Positions 17,213-26,598 of a stretch of DNA of 64,000 bases are shown here, piece by piece; the stretch's first letter is position 1; each line of letters opens with the position of its first letter. The stretch is from Sphingomonas profundi (GTDB lineage: Bacteria; Pseudomonadota; Alphaproteobacteria; Sphingomonadales; Sphingomonadaceae): positions 2,790,001-2,854,000 of the forward strand of contig NZ_CP046535.1 in assembly GCF_009739515.1 (NCBI RefSeq), read 5' to 3'. A program made the translations under genes and the position numbers. The notes beneath the pieces are model-generated. The model saw only the letters and a list, made by a program, of their open reading frames with translations, was not told where the DNA came from and ran no database searches.

Positions 17213-19317
17213 CGACGGCCGGCGACACGGCGATCGACCGCGCTGGGGCGGCACCGTTCGTCAGCCGCGGCGGCACCGCCGCCGAACTGGTCGCGGCGGT
17301 CGACTGGTCGGCGCATCCGCTGGGGCCGCAGGCGGGCTGGCCGCCCGCGCTGGCGGCGATGCTGCGCTTCATCCTCACTTCGCCGGAATCCATGTACATC
17401 GTCTGGGGGCCGCAGCGGACCTTCTTCTTCAACGACGCCTATGCCCCGCTGCTCGGCCCGCGCGTGGCGCAGGCGATGGGCGCCGGCTTCAGGGATCTGT
17501 GGGCGGATGCCTGGCCCGCGATCGACACGATGGTCGCGCGGGCGCTGGCCGGCGAAGGCAGCGAGTTCGAGGACTTCCACATCCCCATGGCCCGCTACGG
17601 CGAGGCGGAGGATACGTGGTGGTCCTTCTCCTTCTCCCCGATCTACGACGATGCCGGCGCGGTGGCGGGGATGCTGTGCCTCACCAACGAGGTCACGGCC
17701 CGCATCCTGGCCCAGCGCGCCGAGCAGGAGGCGGAGGCGCGCAACCGCCAGATCCTGGACAGCGCGACCGATTTCGCGATCGTCTCGACCGATCCGCGGG
17801 GCCGCATCACCCAGTGGAACGAGGGCGCCACCCGCACGCTGGGCTGGGAGAAGGCCGAGATGATCGGCGAGCCGCTCGATCGCATCTTCACGCCGGAGGA
17901 CATCGCCGCCGGCCGGCCCGCGCACGAGATGACGATGGCGCTGGAGACCGGCGCCGGGCGCGACGAACGCTGGCATGTCCGCCGGAATGGCGAGCGTTTC
18001 TGGGCGGACGGGCAGGTGACGGTGCTGCGTGACGAGGCCGGGGCCGCCAACGGCTTCGTCAAGGTGCTGCGCGACCGCACCGACAAGCGCCTGGTGGAGG
18101 AAGAGCTGCGCGCGCTGAACGCCACGCTGGAAGATCATGTCGCGCGCGAGGTGGACGCCCGCATCCGGACCGAGGAGGCGCTGCGCCAATCGCAGAAGGT
18201 GGAGGCGATCGGCCAGCTGACCGGCGGCGTGGCGCATGACTTCAACAATCTCCTCACCGTCATCAAGGGTTCTGTCGATCTGCTGCGTCGCCCAGACCTG
18301 ACCGAGGAGAAGCGGCGGCGCTACACCGATGCCATCTCCGACACGGCTGACCGGGCGGTGAAGCTGACGAGCCAGCTGCTCGCCTTCGCCCGGCGCCAGG
18401 CGCTGAAGCCGGTGGTGTTCGATGCCGGCGAGAATGTGCTGGCGCTGCGCGACATGCTGCACAGCCTCACCGGATCGCAGATCGAGGTGACGGTCGAGCC
18501 GGGCGGCGACCCGTGCCTGGTCGATGCCGATCCAAGCCAGTTCGATACCGCCCTCGTCAACATGGCGGTCAATGCGCGCGACGCGATGGCCGGGCGCGGC
18601 ACGATCAGGATCACGCTGGGCGCCGTCTCCGGCATGCCGGCGGTGCGATCCCACCCGGCGGTGGCGGGCGAGTTCGTCGCCGTGGCGATCCGCGACACCG
18701 GCTGCGGCATACCGGCGGACCGGATCGACAAGATCTTCGAGCCGTTCTTCACCACCAAGGACGTGGGCAAGGGCACCGGCCTGGGCCTCAGCCAGGTGTT
18801 CGGTTTCGCCAAGCAATCGGGCGGCGACGTGATGGTCGAGAGCGTGGAGGGCGAGGGATCGACCTTCACCATCTACCTGCCGCGCGCCGCCGCCCGCGCC
18901 GCCGAGGCCGAGCCGGCGGCCGTGGCCGGCGTCCCGGCGAAGAGTGCCTGCGTGCTGGTGGTGGAGGACAATCCGGACGTCGGCGCGTTCGCCGTGCAGG
19001 CGCTGCGCGAGCTGGGCCACCACACCGTGCTCGCCGCCGACGGCGCCGCCGCGCTGGCGGAGCTGGAGAAGGATGCCGGCCGCTTCGACATCGTCTTCTC
19101 CGACGTGGTGATGCCGGGCATGACCGGGATCGAGCTTGGCGAATCGGTCCGCCAGCTTTACCCTGGCCTTCCTGTCATTCTCACCAGCGGCTACAGCAGC
19201 GTGCTCGCCAAACATGGCAGCTACGGGTTCGAACTGCTGCACAAACCCTATTCGATCGATCAGCTCTCGGCCGTGCTCCAGCGGGGCGCGGCACGCCTGC
19301 AGCGGGAGCCGGACTGA
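17209..19317 (+). CDS. PAS-PAS hybrid histidine kinase with C-terminal receiver
   Basis: 702 residues and no membrane segment, so cytoplasmic. An N-terminal PAS-like domain (about 50-165; MYIVWGPQRTFFFNDAY) is followed by a second PAS (about 180-300; ILDSATDFAIVSTDPRG), a coiled segment, a kinase core with phospho-His343 in GGVAHDFNNLLTVI, an HATPase domain (DTGCGIPADRIDKIFEPFFTT, GTGLGLSQVFG) and a receiver with Asp632 in FSDVVMPGM. The HDFNN-type core is typical of soluble hybrid kinases. The PAS domains lack the LOV cysteine motif. It is coupled by ATGA to the cysteine hydrolase gene; no dedicated regulator follows. Confidence 0.9.
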   Translation: MTTAGDTAIDRAGAAPFVSRGGTAAELVAAVDWSAHPLGPQAGWPPALAAMLRFILTSPESMYIVWGPQRTFFFNDAYAPLLGPRVAQAMGAGFRDLWADAWPAIDTMVARALAGEGSEFEDFHIPMARYGEAEDTWWSFSFSPIYDDAGAVAGMLCLTNEVTARILAQRAEQEAEARNRQILDSATDFAIVSTDPRGRITQWNEGATRTLGWEKAEMIGEPLDRIFTPEDIAAGRPAHEMTMALETGAGRDERWHVRRNGERFWADGQVTVLRDEAGAANGFVKVLRDRTDKRLVEEELRALNATLEDHVAREVDARIRTEEALRQSQKVEAIGQLTGGVAHDFNNLLTVIKGSVDLLRRPDLTEEKRRRYTDAISDTADRAVKLTSQLLAFARRQALKPVVFDAGENVLALRDMLHSLTGSQIEVTVEPGGDPCLVDADPSQFDTALVNMAVNARDAMAGRGTIRITLGAVSGMPAVRSHPAVAGEFVAVAIRDTGCGIPADRIDKIFEPFFTTKDVGKGTGLGLSQVFGFAKQSGGDVMVESVEGEGSTFTIYLPRAAARAAEAEPAAVAGVPAKSACVLVVEDNPDVGAFAVQALRELGHHTVLAADGAAALAELEKDAGRFDIVFSDVVMPGMTGIELGESVRQLYPGLPVILTSGYSSVLAKHGSYGFELLHKPYSIDQLSAVLQRGAARLQREPD

Positions 19318-19390
19318 GGCCGCGCGGCCCTGCGCCACGGCCGACCGCCGCACCCGACATCCCACGCCTCCAACCCCCGGAGCGAAGCCA

Positions 19391-19897
19391 ATGCATTTCA
19401 CCATAAACGGCCGGAACGTGGAGGCCGCCTTCGATCCGCGCACGTCGCTGCTCGATCTGCTGCGCGATCATCTCGGCCTGCCCGGCACGAAGAAGGGCTG
19501 CAACCAGGGCGCGTGCGGCGCCTGCACGGTGCTGGTCGAAGGAGAGCGGATCAACGCCTGCCTGGCGCTTGCCGTGCAATATCAGGGCCGCGAGATCGTG
19601 ACGATCGAGGGGCTGGCCGACGAGAACGGCCTCCACCCGCTGCAGGAGGCGTTCATCGTGCACGATGGCTTCCAGTGCGGCTACTGCACGCCGGGCCAGA
19701 TCTGCTCGGCGATCGGCATGGCGACCGAGATCGGGCGCGGCGTGCCGAGCGTGGTGACGGAGGATCTCGCCGCGGGCACGATCGCCCTCAGCCACGACGA
19801 GGTACGCGAGCGGATGAGCGGCAATCTCTGCCGCTGCGGCGCCCATAACGGCATCGTCGAGGCGGTGACGGCATTATATGCGGAGGATGCGCGATGA
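19391..19897 (+). CDS. molybdenum hydroxylase, [2Fe-2S] subunit (PaoA-like)
   Basis: 168 residues carrying two [2Fe-2S] clusters. The plant-type ferredoxin cluster uses Cys37, 42, 45 and 57 ([18 protein letters not shown]); the second uses Cys96, 99, 147 and 149 ([25 protein letters not shown]). It passes electrons from the molybdenum subunit to FAD. E. coli PaoA has a Tat signal; this protein has none, so the enzyme is predicted to be cytoplasmic. Its stop overlaps the start of the FAD subunit gene (ATGA). Confidence 0.9.
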   Translation: MHFTINGRNVEAAFDPRTSLLDLLRDHLGLPGTKKGCNQGACGACTVLVEGERINACLALAVQYQGREIVTIEGLADENGLHPLQEAFIVHDGFQCGYCTPGQICSAIGMATEIGRGVPSVVTEDLAAGTIALSHDEVRERMSGNLCRCGAHNGIVEAVTALYAEDAR

Positions 19898-20883
19898 TCG
19901 CGTTCAGCTATGCGAAGGCCGAGGATGCCGCCGCCGCCGTGCGGCTGGCCGGCGCCGATGCCGGCGGCGCCTATCTGGGCGGCGGCACGAACCTGGTCGA
20001 CCTGATGCGCGAGACGATCGCGCGACCAACCTCGCTGGTCGACGTGACCGGCCTCTCCGCCGCGATCGAGGCGCAGGACGATGGCGGGCTGCTGATCGGC
20101 GCTGCGGCGAAGAACACCGCGGTGGCGGCCGACCGCACGGTGCGAGAGCGCTATCCGCTGCTCGCCCGCGCCATCCTGGCCGGCGCCAGCGCGCAGATCC
20201 GCAACATGGCGACGGTGGGCGGCAACCTGCTCCAGCGCACGCGCTGCTATTATTTCTACGACGATGCCGCGCGCTGCAACAAGCGTACGCCGGGCGCCGG
20301 CTGCGACGCCGTCGACGGCTTCAACCGCATCCACGCCATATTGGGCGCATCGCCCGCCTGCGTTGCGACCCATCCGTCAGACATGTGCGTCGCGCTGGCG
20401 GCGCTGGACGCGACGGTGCATCTGGAGGGCCCGGACGGCGGCCGCGCGCTGCCGCTGACGGCGCTGCACCGCCTGCCGGGCGGCACGCCGCATATCGAGA
20501 CGGAGTTGCGCCCCGGCGAGCTCATCACCGCCATATCGCTGCCGCCGCTGCCGTTCGCCGCGCGATCCACCTACCGCAAGGTGCGCGACCGGGCGAGCTA
20601 CGCCTTCGCGCTCGTCTCCGTCGCCGCCGCGCTGGATCTTGCCGGAGACGGCACGGTGCGCGACGTGCGGCTGGCGCTGGGCGGCGTCGCCCACAAGCCG
20701 TGGCGGGCGGAGAAGGCCGAGGCGGCGCTGCGCGGCCAGCCCGCCACCGAGGCCGCCTTCCGCGCGGCGGCGGAGGCCGAGCTGGCGGATGCGACGGGGC
20801 TGAAGGACAATGGCTTCAAGATCGAGCTGGCGAAGCGCGTGATCGTCGCCACCTTGAACGAACTGACGGGAGAGGCCGCATGA
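19894..20883 (+). CDS. molybdenum hydroxylase, FAD subunit (PaoB-like)
   Basis: 329 residues. FAD-binding motifs are [15 protein letters not shown] (residues 27-40) and [20 protein letters not shown] (98-117). Five cysteines (118, 128, 137, 156, 165) fall in an insert after the second motif ([11 protein letters not shown] and following), as in PaoB and 4-hydroxybenzoyl-CoA reductase, where such an insert holds an extra [4Fe-4S] cluster. The C-terminal CO-dehydrogenase-type domain follows. It is coupled by ATGA to both neighbours. Confidence 0.9.
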   Translation: MIAFSYAKAEDAAAAVRLAGADAGGAYLGGGTNLVDLMRETIARPTSLVDVTGLSAAIEAQDDGGLLIGAAAKNTAVAADRTVRERYPLLARAILAGASAQIRNMATVGGNLLQRTRCYYFYDDAARCNKRTPGAGCDAVDGFNRIHAILGASPACVATHPSDMCVALAALDATVHLEGPDGGRALPLTALHRLPGGTPHIETELRPGELITAISLPPLPFAARSTYRKVRDRASYAFALVSVAAALDLAGDGTVRDVRLALGGVAHKPWRAEKAEAALRGQPATEAAFRAAAEAELADATGLKDNGFKIELAKRVIVATLNELTGEAA

Positions 20884-23192
20884 GCATCATCCAGGACGCC
20901 GCGCAGGCGCTGATGAAGACCGCCGTGGGCCTGGCGCCGGAACGGTGGCTGCCCGGCGGCACGCCCGATCCGCTGATCCGCAAGCACGGCCAGCTCGGCG
21001 CGCCGGTCAGCCGGCTGGACGGGCCGCTGAAGGTGCAGGGCAAGGCCCGCTTCGCCGCCGAGGTGCCGCTGGAGAACATGCTCTACGCCGCCCTCGTCCA
21101 CAGCACCGTGCCGCGCGGCCGCATCAGCGCGCTGGATACGGCGGCGGCGGAGGCGGCGCCGGGCGTGGCGCTGGTGATGACCCATCGCAATGCGCCGCGC
21201 ATGTCGCCGCCGCCGTTGATGATGACCGTGCCCGACGCCGCCGGCGCCAGCGACCTGCCGGTGATGCAGGACGACCGGATCCACTGGAACGGCCAGCCCG
21301 TCGCGGTGGTGCTCGCCGAGACGCAGGAGCAGGCGGACGCGGCGGCGGAGCTGATCGCCGTCACCTATCAGGGCGAACCCGCGATCACCTCGTTCGCGGA
21401 GGCGAAGACCAAGGCGCACCCGCCCGCGTCGATCCTCGGCGAGCCGCCTCTGCTGGAGATCGGCGATGCCGAGGCCGCGCTGCGCGACGCCGCCTACAAG
21501 GTGGACCTGCGCTACACCACGCCGCGCTACAACCATAATGCGATCGAGCTGCACGCCTGCACGGTGACGTGGGAGGAGGAGGATCGGCTGATCGTCCACG
21601 ATGCCTCCCAACTGGTGAACGCCACCGCCGCCACGCTGGCGATGGTGTTCGGCCTGAAGGCGGAGCAGGTGCGCGTGATGTCGCCCTATGTGGGTGGCGG
21701 CTTCGGCGGCAAGTGCCTGTGGGATCACCAGATCCTGGCGGCGGCCGCCTCCCGCCTGGCCGGCCGGCCGGTGCGCATGATGCTGAGCCGGGAGAGCGTG
21801 TTCCGCATCGTCGGCGGCCGCACCTGTACCGAGCAGCGCGTGGCGCTGGGCGCGAAGGCGGACGGCACGCTCTCGGCGCTGATCCACTCCGGCGTCGTCG
21901 CGATGACCGCGCACAACAGCTGCCCGGAACAGTTCAGCTTCCCCGCCCGCCACCTCTACGCCGCCGACACCTTCCGGCTGGAGCAGGAGGTGGCCGAGAT
22001 GGACATGCTGGCCAACACCTTCATGCGCGCGCCCGGCGAGTCGGTCGGCACCTACGCGCTGGAATGCGCGATCGACGAGCTGGCCGAGGCGATGGCGCTC
22101 GATCCGATCGAGCTGCGCCGGCGGATCGAGCCGGCGAAGGATCCCACCAGCGGCCATGACTTCTCCGCCCGCCATCTCGTCGAAGCCTATGCGGCCGGCG
22201 CCGAGCGGTTCGGCTGGAGCAGCCGCGATCCGGCGCCGGGCCGCCGCCGCGAGGGCGAGTGGCTGATCGGCGTGGGCTGCGCCACCGGCACCTATCCCTA
22301 TTACCGCATGCCGGGCGCCGCCGCGCGCATCCGCCTGACCGCCGACGGCCGCGCCACCGTGCAATGCGCCACGCACGAGATGGGCATGGGCACGATGACG
22401 GTGCAGGCGCAGCACGCAGCCGAGCGGCTGGGCCTGCCGATCGATCGGGTGACGTTCGAATATGGCGACACCAGCCTGCCGCACGGCAGCATCGCCGGCG
22501 GTTCCTCGCAGACGGCGTCCGTCGCCGCCGCCGTGATGGCGGCGAACGACGCGCTGGTCGCCGATCTGCTGAAACTGGCCGGCAACGATTCGCCGCTGGC
22601 CGGCTTGAAGGCGAACGAGGTGGAAGGGCGCGACGGCGGCCTGGGCAAGATCGATGCGCCCGACGTACACGAGAGCTACGTTTCGATCCTTGCCCGCGCG
22701 CAGCGCGGCGAGGTGGTGGCGGAGGCCGATGCGCCGGCGCCGCTGGAGGTGATGCGCTACTCGATGCACTCCTATGCCGCGCAATTCTGCGAGGTGCGGG
22801 TGAACGCCGTCACCGGCGAGACGCGCGTCTCGCGCTTTCTCGGCGCGTTCGACTGCGGCCGCATCCTGAACGCCAAGCTGGCGCGCAGCCAGTTCCGCGG
22901 CGGCATCATCATGGGCCTCGGCCTGGCCCTGACCGAAGAGACGCTGTTCGACGAGCGGACCGGCCGCGTGATGAACCCTTCGCTCGCCGAATATCATGTG
23001 CCGGTGCACATGGACGTGCCCGACATCGAGATCCTGTGGACCGACGCGCCCGATCCCCACAGCCCGCTGGGCGCGCGCGGCATCGGCGAGATCGGCATCA
23101 CCGGCGTAGGCGCGGCGGTGGCGAACGCGATCTACAACGCCACCGGCAAGCGCATCCGCGACCTGCCGATCACGCTGGACAAACTGATGTAG
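20880..23192 (+). CDS. molybdenum hydroxylase, molybdopterin-binding subunit (PaoC-like)
   Basis: 770-residue catalytic subunit of the xanthine oxidase family. [16 protein letters not shown] and [15 protein letters not shown] line the cofactor site, and Glu737 in [14 protein letters not shown] is the expected general base. It oxidises an aldehyde or heterocycle using water as the oxygen source; with the PaoAB-like partners an aldehyde is the best guess. No XdhC/PaoD-type maturation gene lies next to the operon, so cofactor insertion must be served from elsewhere. Last gene of the three-gene operon. Confidence 0.9.
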   Translation: MSIIQDAAQALMKTAVGLAPERWLPGGTPDPLIRKHGQLGAPVSRLDGPLKVQGKARFAAEVPLENMLYAALVHSTVPRGRISALDTAAAEAAPGVALVMTHRNAPRMSPPPLMMTVPDAAGASDLPVMQDDRIHWNGQPVAVVLAETQEQADAAAELIAVTYQGEPAITSFAEAKTKAHPPASILGEPPLLEIGDAEAALRDAAYKVDLRYTTPRYNHNAIELHACTVTWEEEDRLIVHDASQLVNATAATLAMVFGLKAEQVRVMSPYVGGGFGGKCLWDHQILAAAASRLAGRPVRMMLSRESVFRIVGGRTCTEQRVALGAKADGTLSALIHSGVVAMTAHNSCPEQFSFPARHLYAADTFRLEQEVAEMDMLANTFMRAPGESVGTYALECAIDELAEAMALDPIELRRRIEPAKDPTSGHDFSARHLVEAYAAGAERFGWSSRDPAPGRRREGEWLIGVGCATGTYPYYRMPGAAARIRLTADGRATVQCATHEMGMGTMTVQAQHAAERLGLPIDRVTFEYGDTSLPHGSIAGGSSQTASVAAAVMAANDALVADLLKLAGNDSPLAGLKANEVEGRDGGLGKIDAPDVHESYVSILARAQRGEVVAEADAPAPLEVMRYSMHSYAAQFCEVRVNAVTGETRVSRFLGAFDCGRILNAKLARSQFRGGIIMGLGLALTEETLFDERTGRVMNPSLAEYHVPVHMDVPDIEILWTDAPDPHSPLGARGIGEIGITGVGAAVANAIYNATGKRIRDLPITLDKLM

Positions 23193-23237
23193 GCGGACGG
23201 CGGCCGGGTTGGACGAGGCCGGGCGCAGGCAGGACTA

Positions 23238-23370
23238 CCGTGTCACCCTGAACTCGTTTCAGGGTCTACCGCTCTCCGGCAGCGTGACGTTGAGACTTAC
23301 CGCCTCATCCGCGCTTTCGCCGCATGTCGCGCGCGGTGGATGCTGAAACGGGTTCGGCATGACAGGCCCG
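23238..23370. repeat. inverted pair of a ~27-bp dispersed repeat
   Basis: Two inverted, imperfect copies of a 27-base unit. The left copy (23241-23267) contains TGAACTCGTTTCAG and the right copy (23338-23364), read on the minus strand, contains CGAACCCGTTTCAG. About 70 bases separate them. Together they fill most of the gap between the molybdenum hydroxylase operon and yjbQ, and could form a long stem in RNA. Similar units are common between genes in sphingomonads, from general knowledge. Confidence 0.6.
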
Positions 23371-23413
23371 ATGCTCGATCGGGATGGACACCGCCCGGGG
23401 TAACGCCACCCCC

Positions 23414-23833
23414 TCATTCGCCGATCAGGTGCAGGGCGATGGTGCGACGGTGCGGGCGGCGGCGGTGTTCGCACAGATAGATGCCCTGCCACGTGCCGAG
23501 CACCAGCCGCCCGCCAGCCAGCGGGATCGAGAGGTGCACGCCGGTCAGCACGGCGCGCAGGTGGGCGGGCATGTCGTCCGGCCCCTCGTCGTCATGCTCG
23601 TAGGCGTCGCTCTCCGGTGCGACGCGGGCGATCCACGCCTCCAGATCGCGTCGCGCCGCCGGCGCCGCATTCTCCTGGATCAGCAGCGAGGCGGAGGTGT
23701 GGCGGCAGAACAGGGTGAGCAGCCCGTCGCGCATCCCCTGCCCGGCCACCCACGCCGCCACCCGATCGGTGATCTCGATGAGCCCCGGGCGCGTGTCCGC
23801 CACCACGATCTCGCCGCCGGCCTGCCGCATCAT
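23414..23833 (-). CDS. YjbQ family protein (UPF0047)
   Basis: About 139 residues. LFCRHTSASLLIQENAAPAARRDLE and the C-terminal LGTWQGIYLCEHR are diagnostic of the YjbQ family, whose members have weak thiamine-phosphate synthase activity in E. coli. His and Glu in these motifs form the metal-like site. The start overlaps the xthA stop; two consecutive ATGs (23833, 23830) are possible. It is probably co-transcribed with the upstream exonuclease III gene. Confidence 0.85.
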   Translation of the reverse strand: MMRQAGGEIVVADTRPGLIEITDRVAAWVAGQGMRDGLLTLFCRHTSASLLIQENAAPAARRDLEAWIARVAPESDAYEHDDEGPDDMPAHLRAVLTGVHLSIPLAGGRLVLGTWQGIYLCEHRRRPHRRTIALHLIGE

Positions 23834-24630
23834 GCGGGCCGCCGGCGCGCGCGGGGCTTCGGCCCCAGCGTGATCCACGTCGGCGCATGGTCGCTCGATT
23901 TCTCCCAGCCGCGCACATGGGCGTCCACCCCCGCGCCGGTGAGCCGGGCGGCGGCGGCGGCGTTCAGCAGCAGGTGATCGATGCGCAGCCCGGCGTTGCG
24001 GGCATAGGCGTTCCGGAAATAGTCCCAGAAGGTGTAGATCGTCTCGTCCGGGTGCAGCGTGCGAAGCGCATCCACCCACCCCTGATCGCACAGGCGGAAG
24101 AAGGCGGCGCGGGCCTCCGGCGCGAACAGGGCATCCTCGCGCCAGCGTTCCGGCTTGTAGACGTCGACGTCGGTCGGCATCACGTTATAGTCGCCCGCCA
24201 ACACCACCGGCGCATCGAGCGCGACGAGATCGGCGGCGCGGGCGATCAGCCGCTCCATCCATGCCAGCTTGTAGTCGAACTTGGGGCCGGGCCGGGGATT
24301 GCCGTTGGGCAGATAGAGGCCGCCGATCAGGACACCGCCGACCGCCGCCTCGATATAACGGCTCTGCACGTCCGCCGGATCGCCGGGCAGGCCGCGCACC
24401 GTCTCCTCCGGATCGTGCCCGCGCGCAAGGATGGCGACGCCGTTCCAGCTCTTCTGCCCGTGCCAGATCGGCCCGTAGCCGGCCGCGCGGATCGCCGACT
24501 CCGGAAACTTCTCCTGCGGCGCCTTCAGCTCCTGCAAGCAGACGATGTCGGGCGCGGCCTCTTCCAGCCAGCGCAGCAGCACCGGCAGGCGGCCGTTCAC
24601 GCCGTTCACATTGTAGGTCGCGATCTTCAC
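23830..24630 (-). CDS. xth: exodeoxyribonuclease III (AP endonuclease)
   Basis: 266 residues, the usual ExoIII size. It cleaves abasic sites and removes 3' blocks in base-excision repair. Conserved sites seen are IATYNVNGVNGR, LQELKAPQEKFP (metal-binding Glu), GDYNVMPTDVDVYKPE (Asp/Asn pair), LRIDHLLL, and the terminal SDHAPTWI catalytic His. GTG 24630 is chosen because GGAAGGG lies just upstream and because homologues begin MKIATYNVNG; no in-frame ATG is nearby. It precedes yjbQ with a short overlap. Confidence 0.92.
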   Translation of the reverse strand: MKIATYNVNGVNGRLPVLLRWLEEAAPDIVCLQELKAPQEKFPESAIRAAGYGPIWHGQKSWNGVAILARGHDPEETVRGLPGDPADVQSRYIEAAVGGVLIGGLYLPNGNPRPGPKFDYKLAWMERLIARAADLVALDAPVVLAGDYNVMPTDVDVYKPERWREDALFAPEARAAFFRLCDQGWVDALRTLHPDETIYTFWDYFRNAYARNAGLRIDHLLLNAAAAARLTGAGVDAHVRGWEKSSDHAPTWITLGPKPRARRRPA

Positions 24631-24703
24631 CGCCCTTCCAATCCGCGATCGGGGCGGAGCGTTCCCGCACGATGCGGGTTTGATCGGGAGAAGGAGGCCG
24701 CCG

Positions 24704-25333
24704 ATGCTCGAACATGTTCCCCACTGGCTGGGCGCGATGCTGCGCCGCGCGCGCGCCGGCCACGGCAAGCTCGTCGTCGCGCAGGCGGAGCTTGGCCTTG
24801 GCGCGCAGGCGATCGATCTCTCCAGCCCCGCCTTCGCCGCCGGCGGTCGACTGCCAGAACGCTTCACCGCCGATGGCGCCGGCCTGTCCCCGCCACTGCT
24901 GTGGGGCGAGGTGCCGGCGGGCACGCGCAGCCTGGCGCTGATCGTCGAGGATGCCGATGCGCCGGCACCGCAGCCGCTGGTGCACGCGATCGTCTGGGGC
25001 CTGCCGGCGGACGAGCGGCGGCTGACCGAGGGCGCCATCGTCGCCGACGGCAGCGGCGGGCCGGACGGGCGCGACGTCGGCCGCAACAGCTATTTCGCGG
25101 AGGGCTGGCTGCCGCCCGACCCGCCGACCGGCCACGGCGCGCACGACTACGTCTTCCAGCTGTTCGCGCTGGCCGATACGCCGCCGCTCGGCAAGGGCCC
25201 CGGCCGTTCCGCCCTCGTCTCGGCCATGGCCGGGCGGGTGCTGGCGGCGGGTGTGCTGATCGGCACCTATTCGCGCGGCGAAGCGGCTATGATCGGGTCC
25301 GAGGGCGTGGTGCCGGGCGCCGCACCCGCCTGA
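24704..25333 (+). CDS. YbhB/YbcL family (PEBP fold) protein
   Basis: 209 residues of the Raf-kinase-inhibitor-like phosphatidylethanolamine-binding fold. RFTADGAGLSPPLLWGEVPAGTRSLALIVEDADAP and the VHAIVWGLP and GRNSYFAEGWLPPDPPTGHGAHDYVFQLFAL stretches are characteristic, including the His of HDYVFQ. No signal peptide. AAGGAGG before ATG 24704 fixes the start. Function in bacteria is poorly known. It is divergent from the exonuclease III gene. Confidence 0.88.
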   Translation: MLEHVPHWLGAMLRRARAGHGKLVVAQAELGLGAQAIDLSSPAFAAGGRLPERFTADGAGLSPPLLWGEVPAGTRSLALIVEDADAPAPQPLVHAIVWGLPADERRLTEGAIVADGSGGPDGRDVGRNSYFAEGWLPPDPPTGHGAHDYVFQLFALADTPPLGKGPGRSALVSAMAGRVLAAGVLIGTYSRGEAAMIGSEGVVPGAAPA

Positions 25334-25405
25334 TCCGGGTGTTGCGTGTTTGTTCTACATGCGCCACTGTGCCGGCGGGGCGAGGTTTGGATGGGGGAGG
25401 ATGGC

Positions 25406-25837
25406 GTGACCGACTTTGATCTCGATCGCTTCGTCGCGGCCCAGGCCGCCACGTTCGACGCGGCGCTCGCGGAGATACGGCGCGGGCAGAAGCGCGGCCA
25501 CTGGATGTGGTTCGTCTTCCCGCAGATGGCGGGGCTCGGCCGCAGCGACATGGCGCGCCGCTATGCGATCGGTTCTCTGGAGGAGGCGCGCGCCTATCTC
25601 GCCCACCCGCTGCTGGGCGCCCGGCTGCGCGAGTGCGTGGCGGCGCTGCAGGATCTCGTCGGCACCACGGCGGAGGCGGTGTTCGGGTCGATCGACGCGG
25701 TGAAGCTGCGCTCCTCCCTCACCCTGTTCGCCGAGGCGGGGGGCGAGCGGCTGTTCGCCGCCGCGCTCGACCGCTGGTTCGAGGGCCGGCGCGATCCGGC
25801 CACGCTGGACCTGCTCGCCGGCGAAATGGTGCGGTGA
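25406..25837 (+). CDS. DUF1810 family protein
   Basis: 143 residues. FDLDRFVAAQAATFDAALAEI, then GQKRGHWMWFVFPQMAGLG and SLEEARAYLAHPLLGARLREC are the fixed motifs of DUF1810, a small helical family of unknown role. GTG 25406, eight bases after a GGGGGAGG, matches the usual MTDFDLDRF-like start better than upstream ATG 25391. Its stop overlaps the next gene (GTGA), coupling it to the DNA glycosylase gene. Confidence 0.85.
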   Translation: MTDFDLDRFVAAQAATFDAALAEIRRGQKRGHWMWFVFPQMAGLGRSDMARRYAIGSLEEARAYLAHPLLGARLRECVAALQDLVGTTAEAVFGSIDAVKLRSSLTLFAEAGGERLFAAALDRWFEGRRDPATLDLLAGEMVR

Positions 25838-26409
25838 CGCCGCCGCCGGACCGGCCCCGCTGCGCCTGGGCCGGCACCGATCCGCTGATGCGCGCCTATC
25901 ATGACACGGAGTGGGGCGTGCCGGAGCGTGACGGCCGCGCGCTCTGGGAAAAGCTGATGCTGGACGGGTTCCAGGCGGGGCTCGCGTGGATTACCGTGCT
26001 GCGCAAGCGCGATGCGTTCCGCACCGCCTTCGCCGGGTTCGATCCGCAGGTCGTGGCGCGCTTCGGCGAGGCGGATGTCGCGCGCCTGCTCGGCGACGCC
26101 GGCATCATCCGCTCCCGCGCCAAGATCGAAGCGACGATCGGCGGCGCCCGCGCCTATCTGGAGACGGCGGCGGCGGGCGAGGACTTCGCCGATTTCTGCT
26201 GGGGCTTCACCGGCGGCGCGCCGCTGGCGGGCGACGGCGTCACCCTGCCGACGAAGACGCCACTGTCCGAGCAGGTCTCGCGCGCGTTGAAGGCGCGCGG
26301 CTTCAAGTTCGTCGGGCCGACGATCGTCCATGCCTGGATGGAGGCCGTCGGCATCGTCAACGATCACGCCGCCACCTGCTTCCGCCGCGCCGAGGTGGCG
26401 CGGGCGTGA
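25834..26409 (+). CDS. tag: DNA-3-methyladenine glycosylase I
   Basis: 191 residues. Removes 3-methyladenine from alkylated DNA. The N-terminal RCAWAGTDPLMRAYHDTEWG and C-terminal GIVNDHAATCFR provide the Cys/His/His/Cys zinc clamp of Tag. GFQAGLAWITVLRKRDAFR contains the base-binding region with its conserved Glu replaced by Gln or nearby residues as in many proteobacterial members. The start is GTG 25834, overlapping the DUF1810 gene stop. No ada or alkB gene is adjacent. Confidence 0.9.
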   Translation: MTPPPDRPRCAWAGTDPLMRAYHDTEWGVPERDGRALWEKLMLDGFQAGLAWITVLRKRDAFRTAFAGFDPQVVARFGEADVARLLGDAGIIRSRAKIEATIGGARAYLETAAAGEDFADFCWGFTGGAPLAGDGVTLPTKTPLSEQVSRALKARGFKFVGPTIVHAWMEAVGIVNDHAATCFRRAEVARA

Positions 26410-26432
26410 CGCCCGGACCGGATGCCAGGCGT

Positions 26433-26588
26433 ATCGACATTCGGCTTTCCGCACACCGCTCATCCTGAAGAGCCATTGGGCGTGTCGCAATGGCGTCTCG
26501 AAGGACATGGACGGTCCTTCGAGACGGGTCTTCGCCTCCGCTCAGCCCCTCCTCAGGATGAGCGGACATGCAAAAGATGAGTGTAGAA
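26433..26588. repeat. palindromic intergenic repeat, family A copy 1 (core inverted)
   Basis: About 155 bases. The outer arms are CTCATCCTGAAGAG (about 26459) and CTCCTCAGGATGAG (about 26550); the inner arms are CGTCTCGAAGGAC and GTCCTTCGAGACG. Short flanks outside the arms (ATCGACATTCGGCTTTC left, AAGATGAGTGTA right) match copy 3 at 50062 in the same direction, but the core between the arms is reversed relative to copy 3. It lies between tag and a convergent hypothetical gene. Confidence 0.75.
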
Positions 26589-26598
26589 GCGCCCCTGG

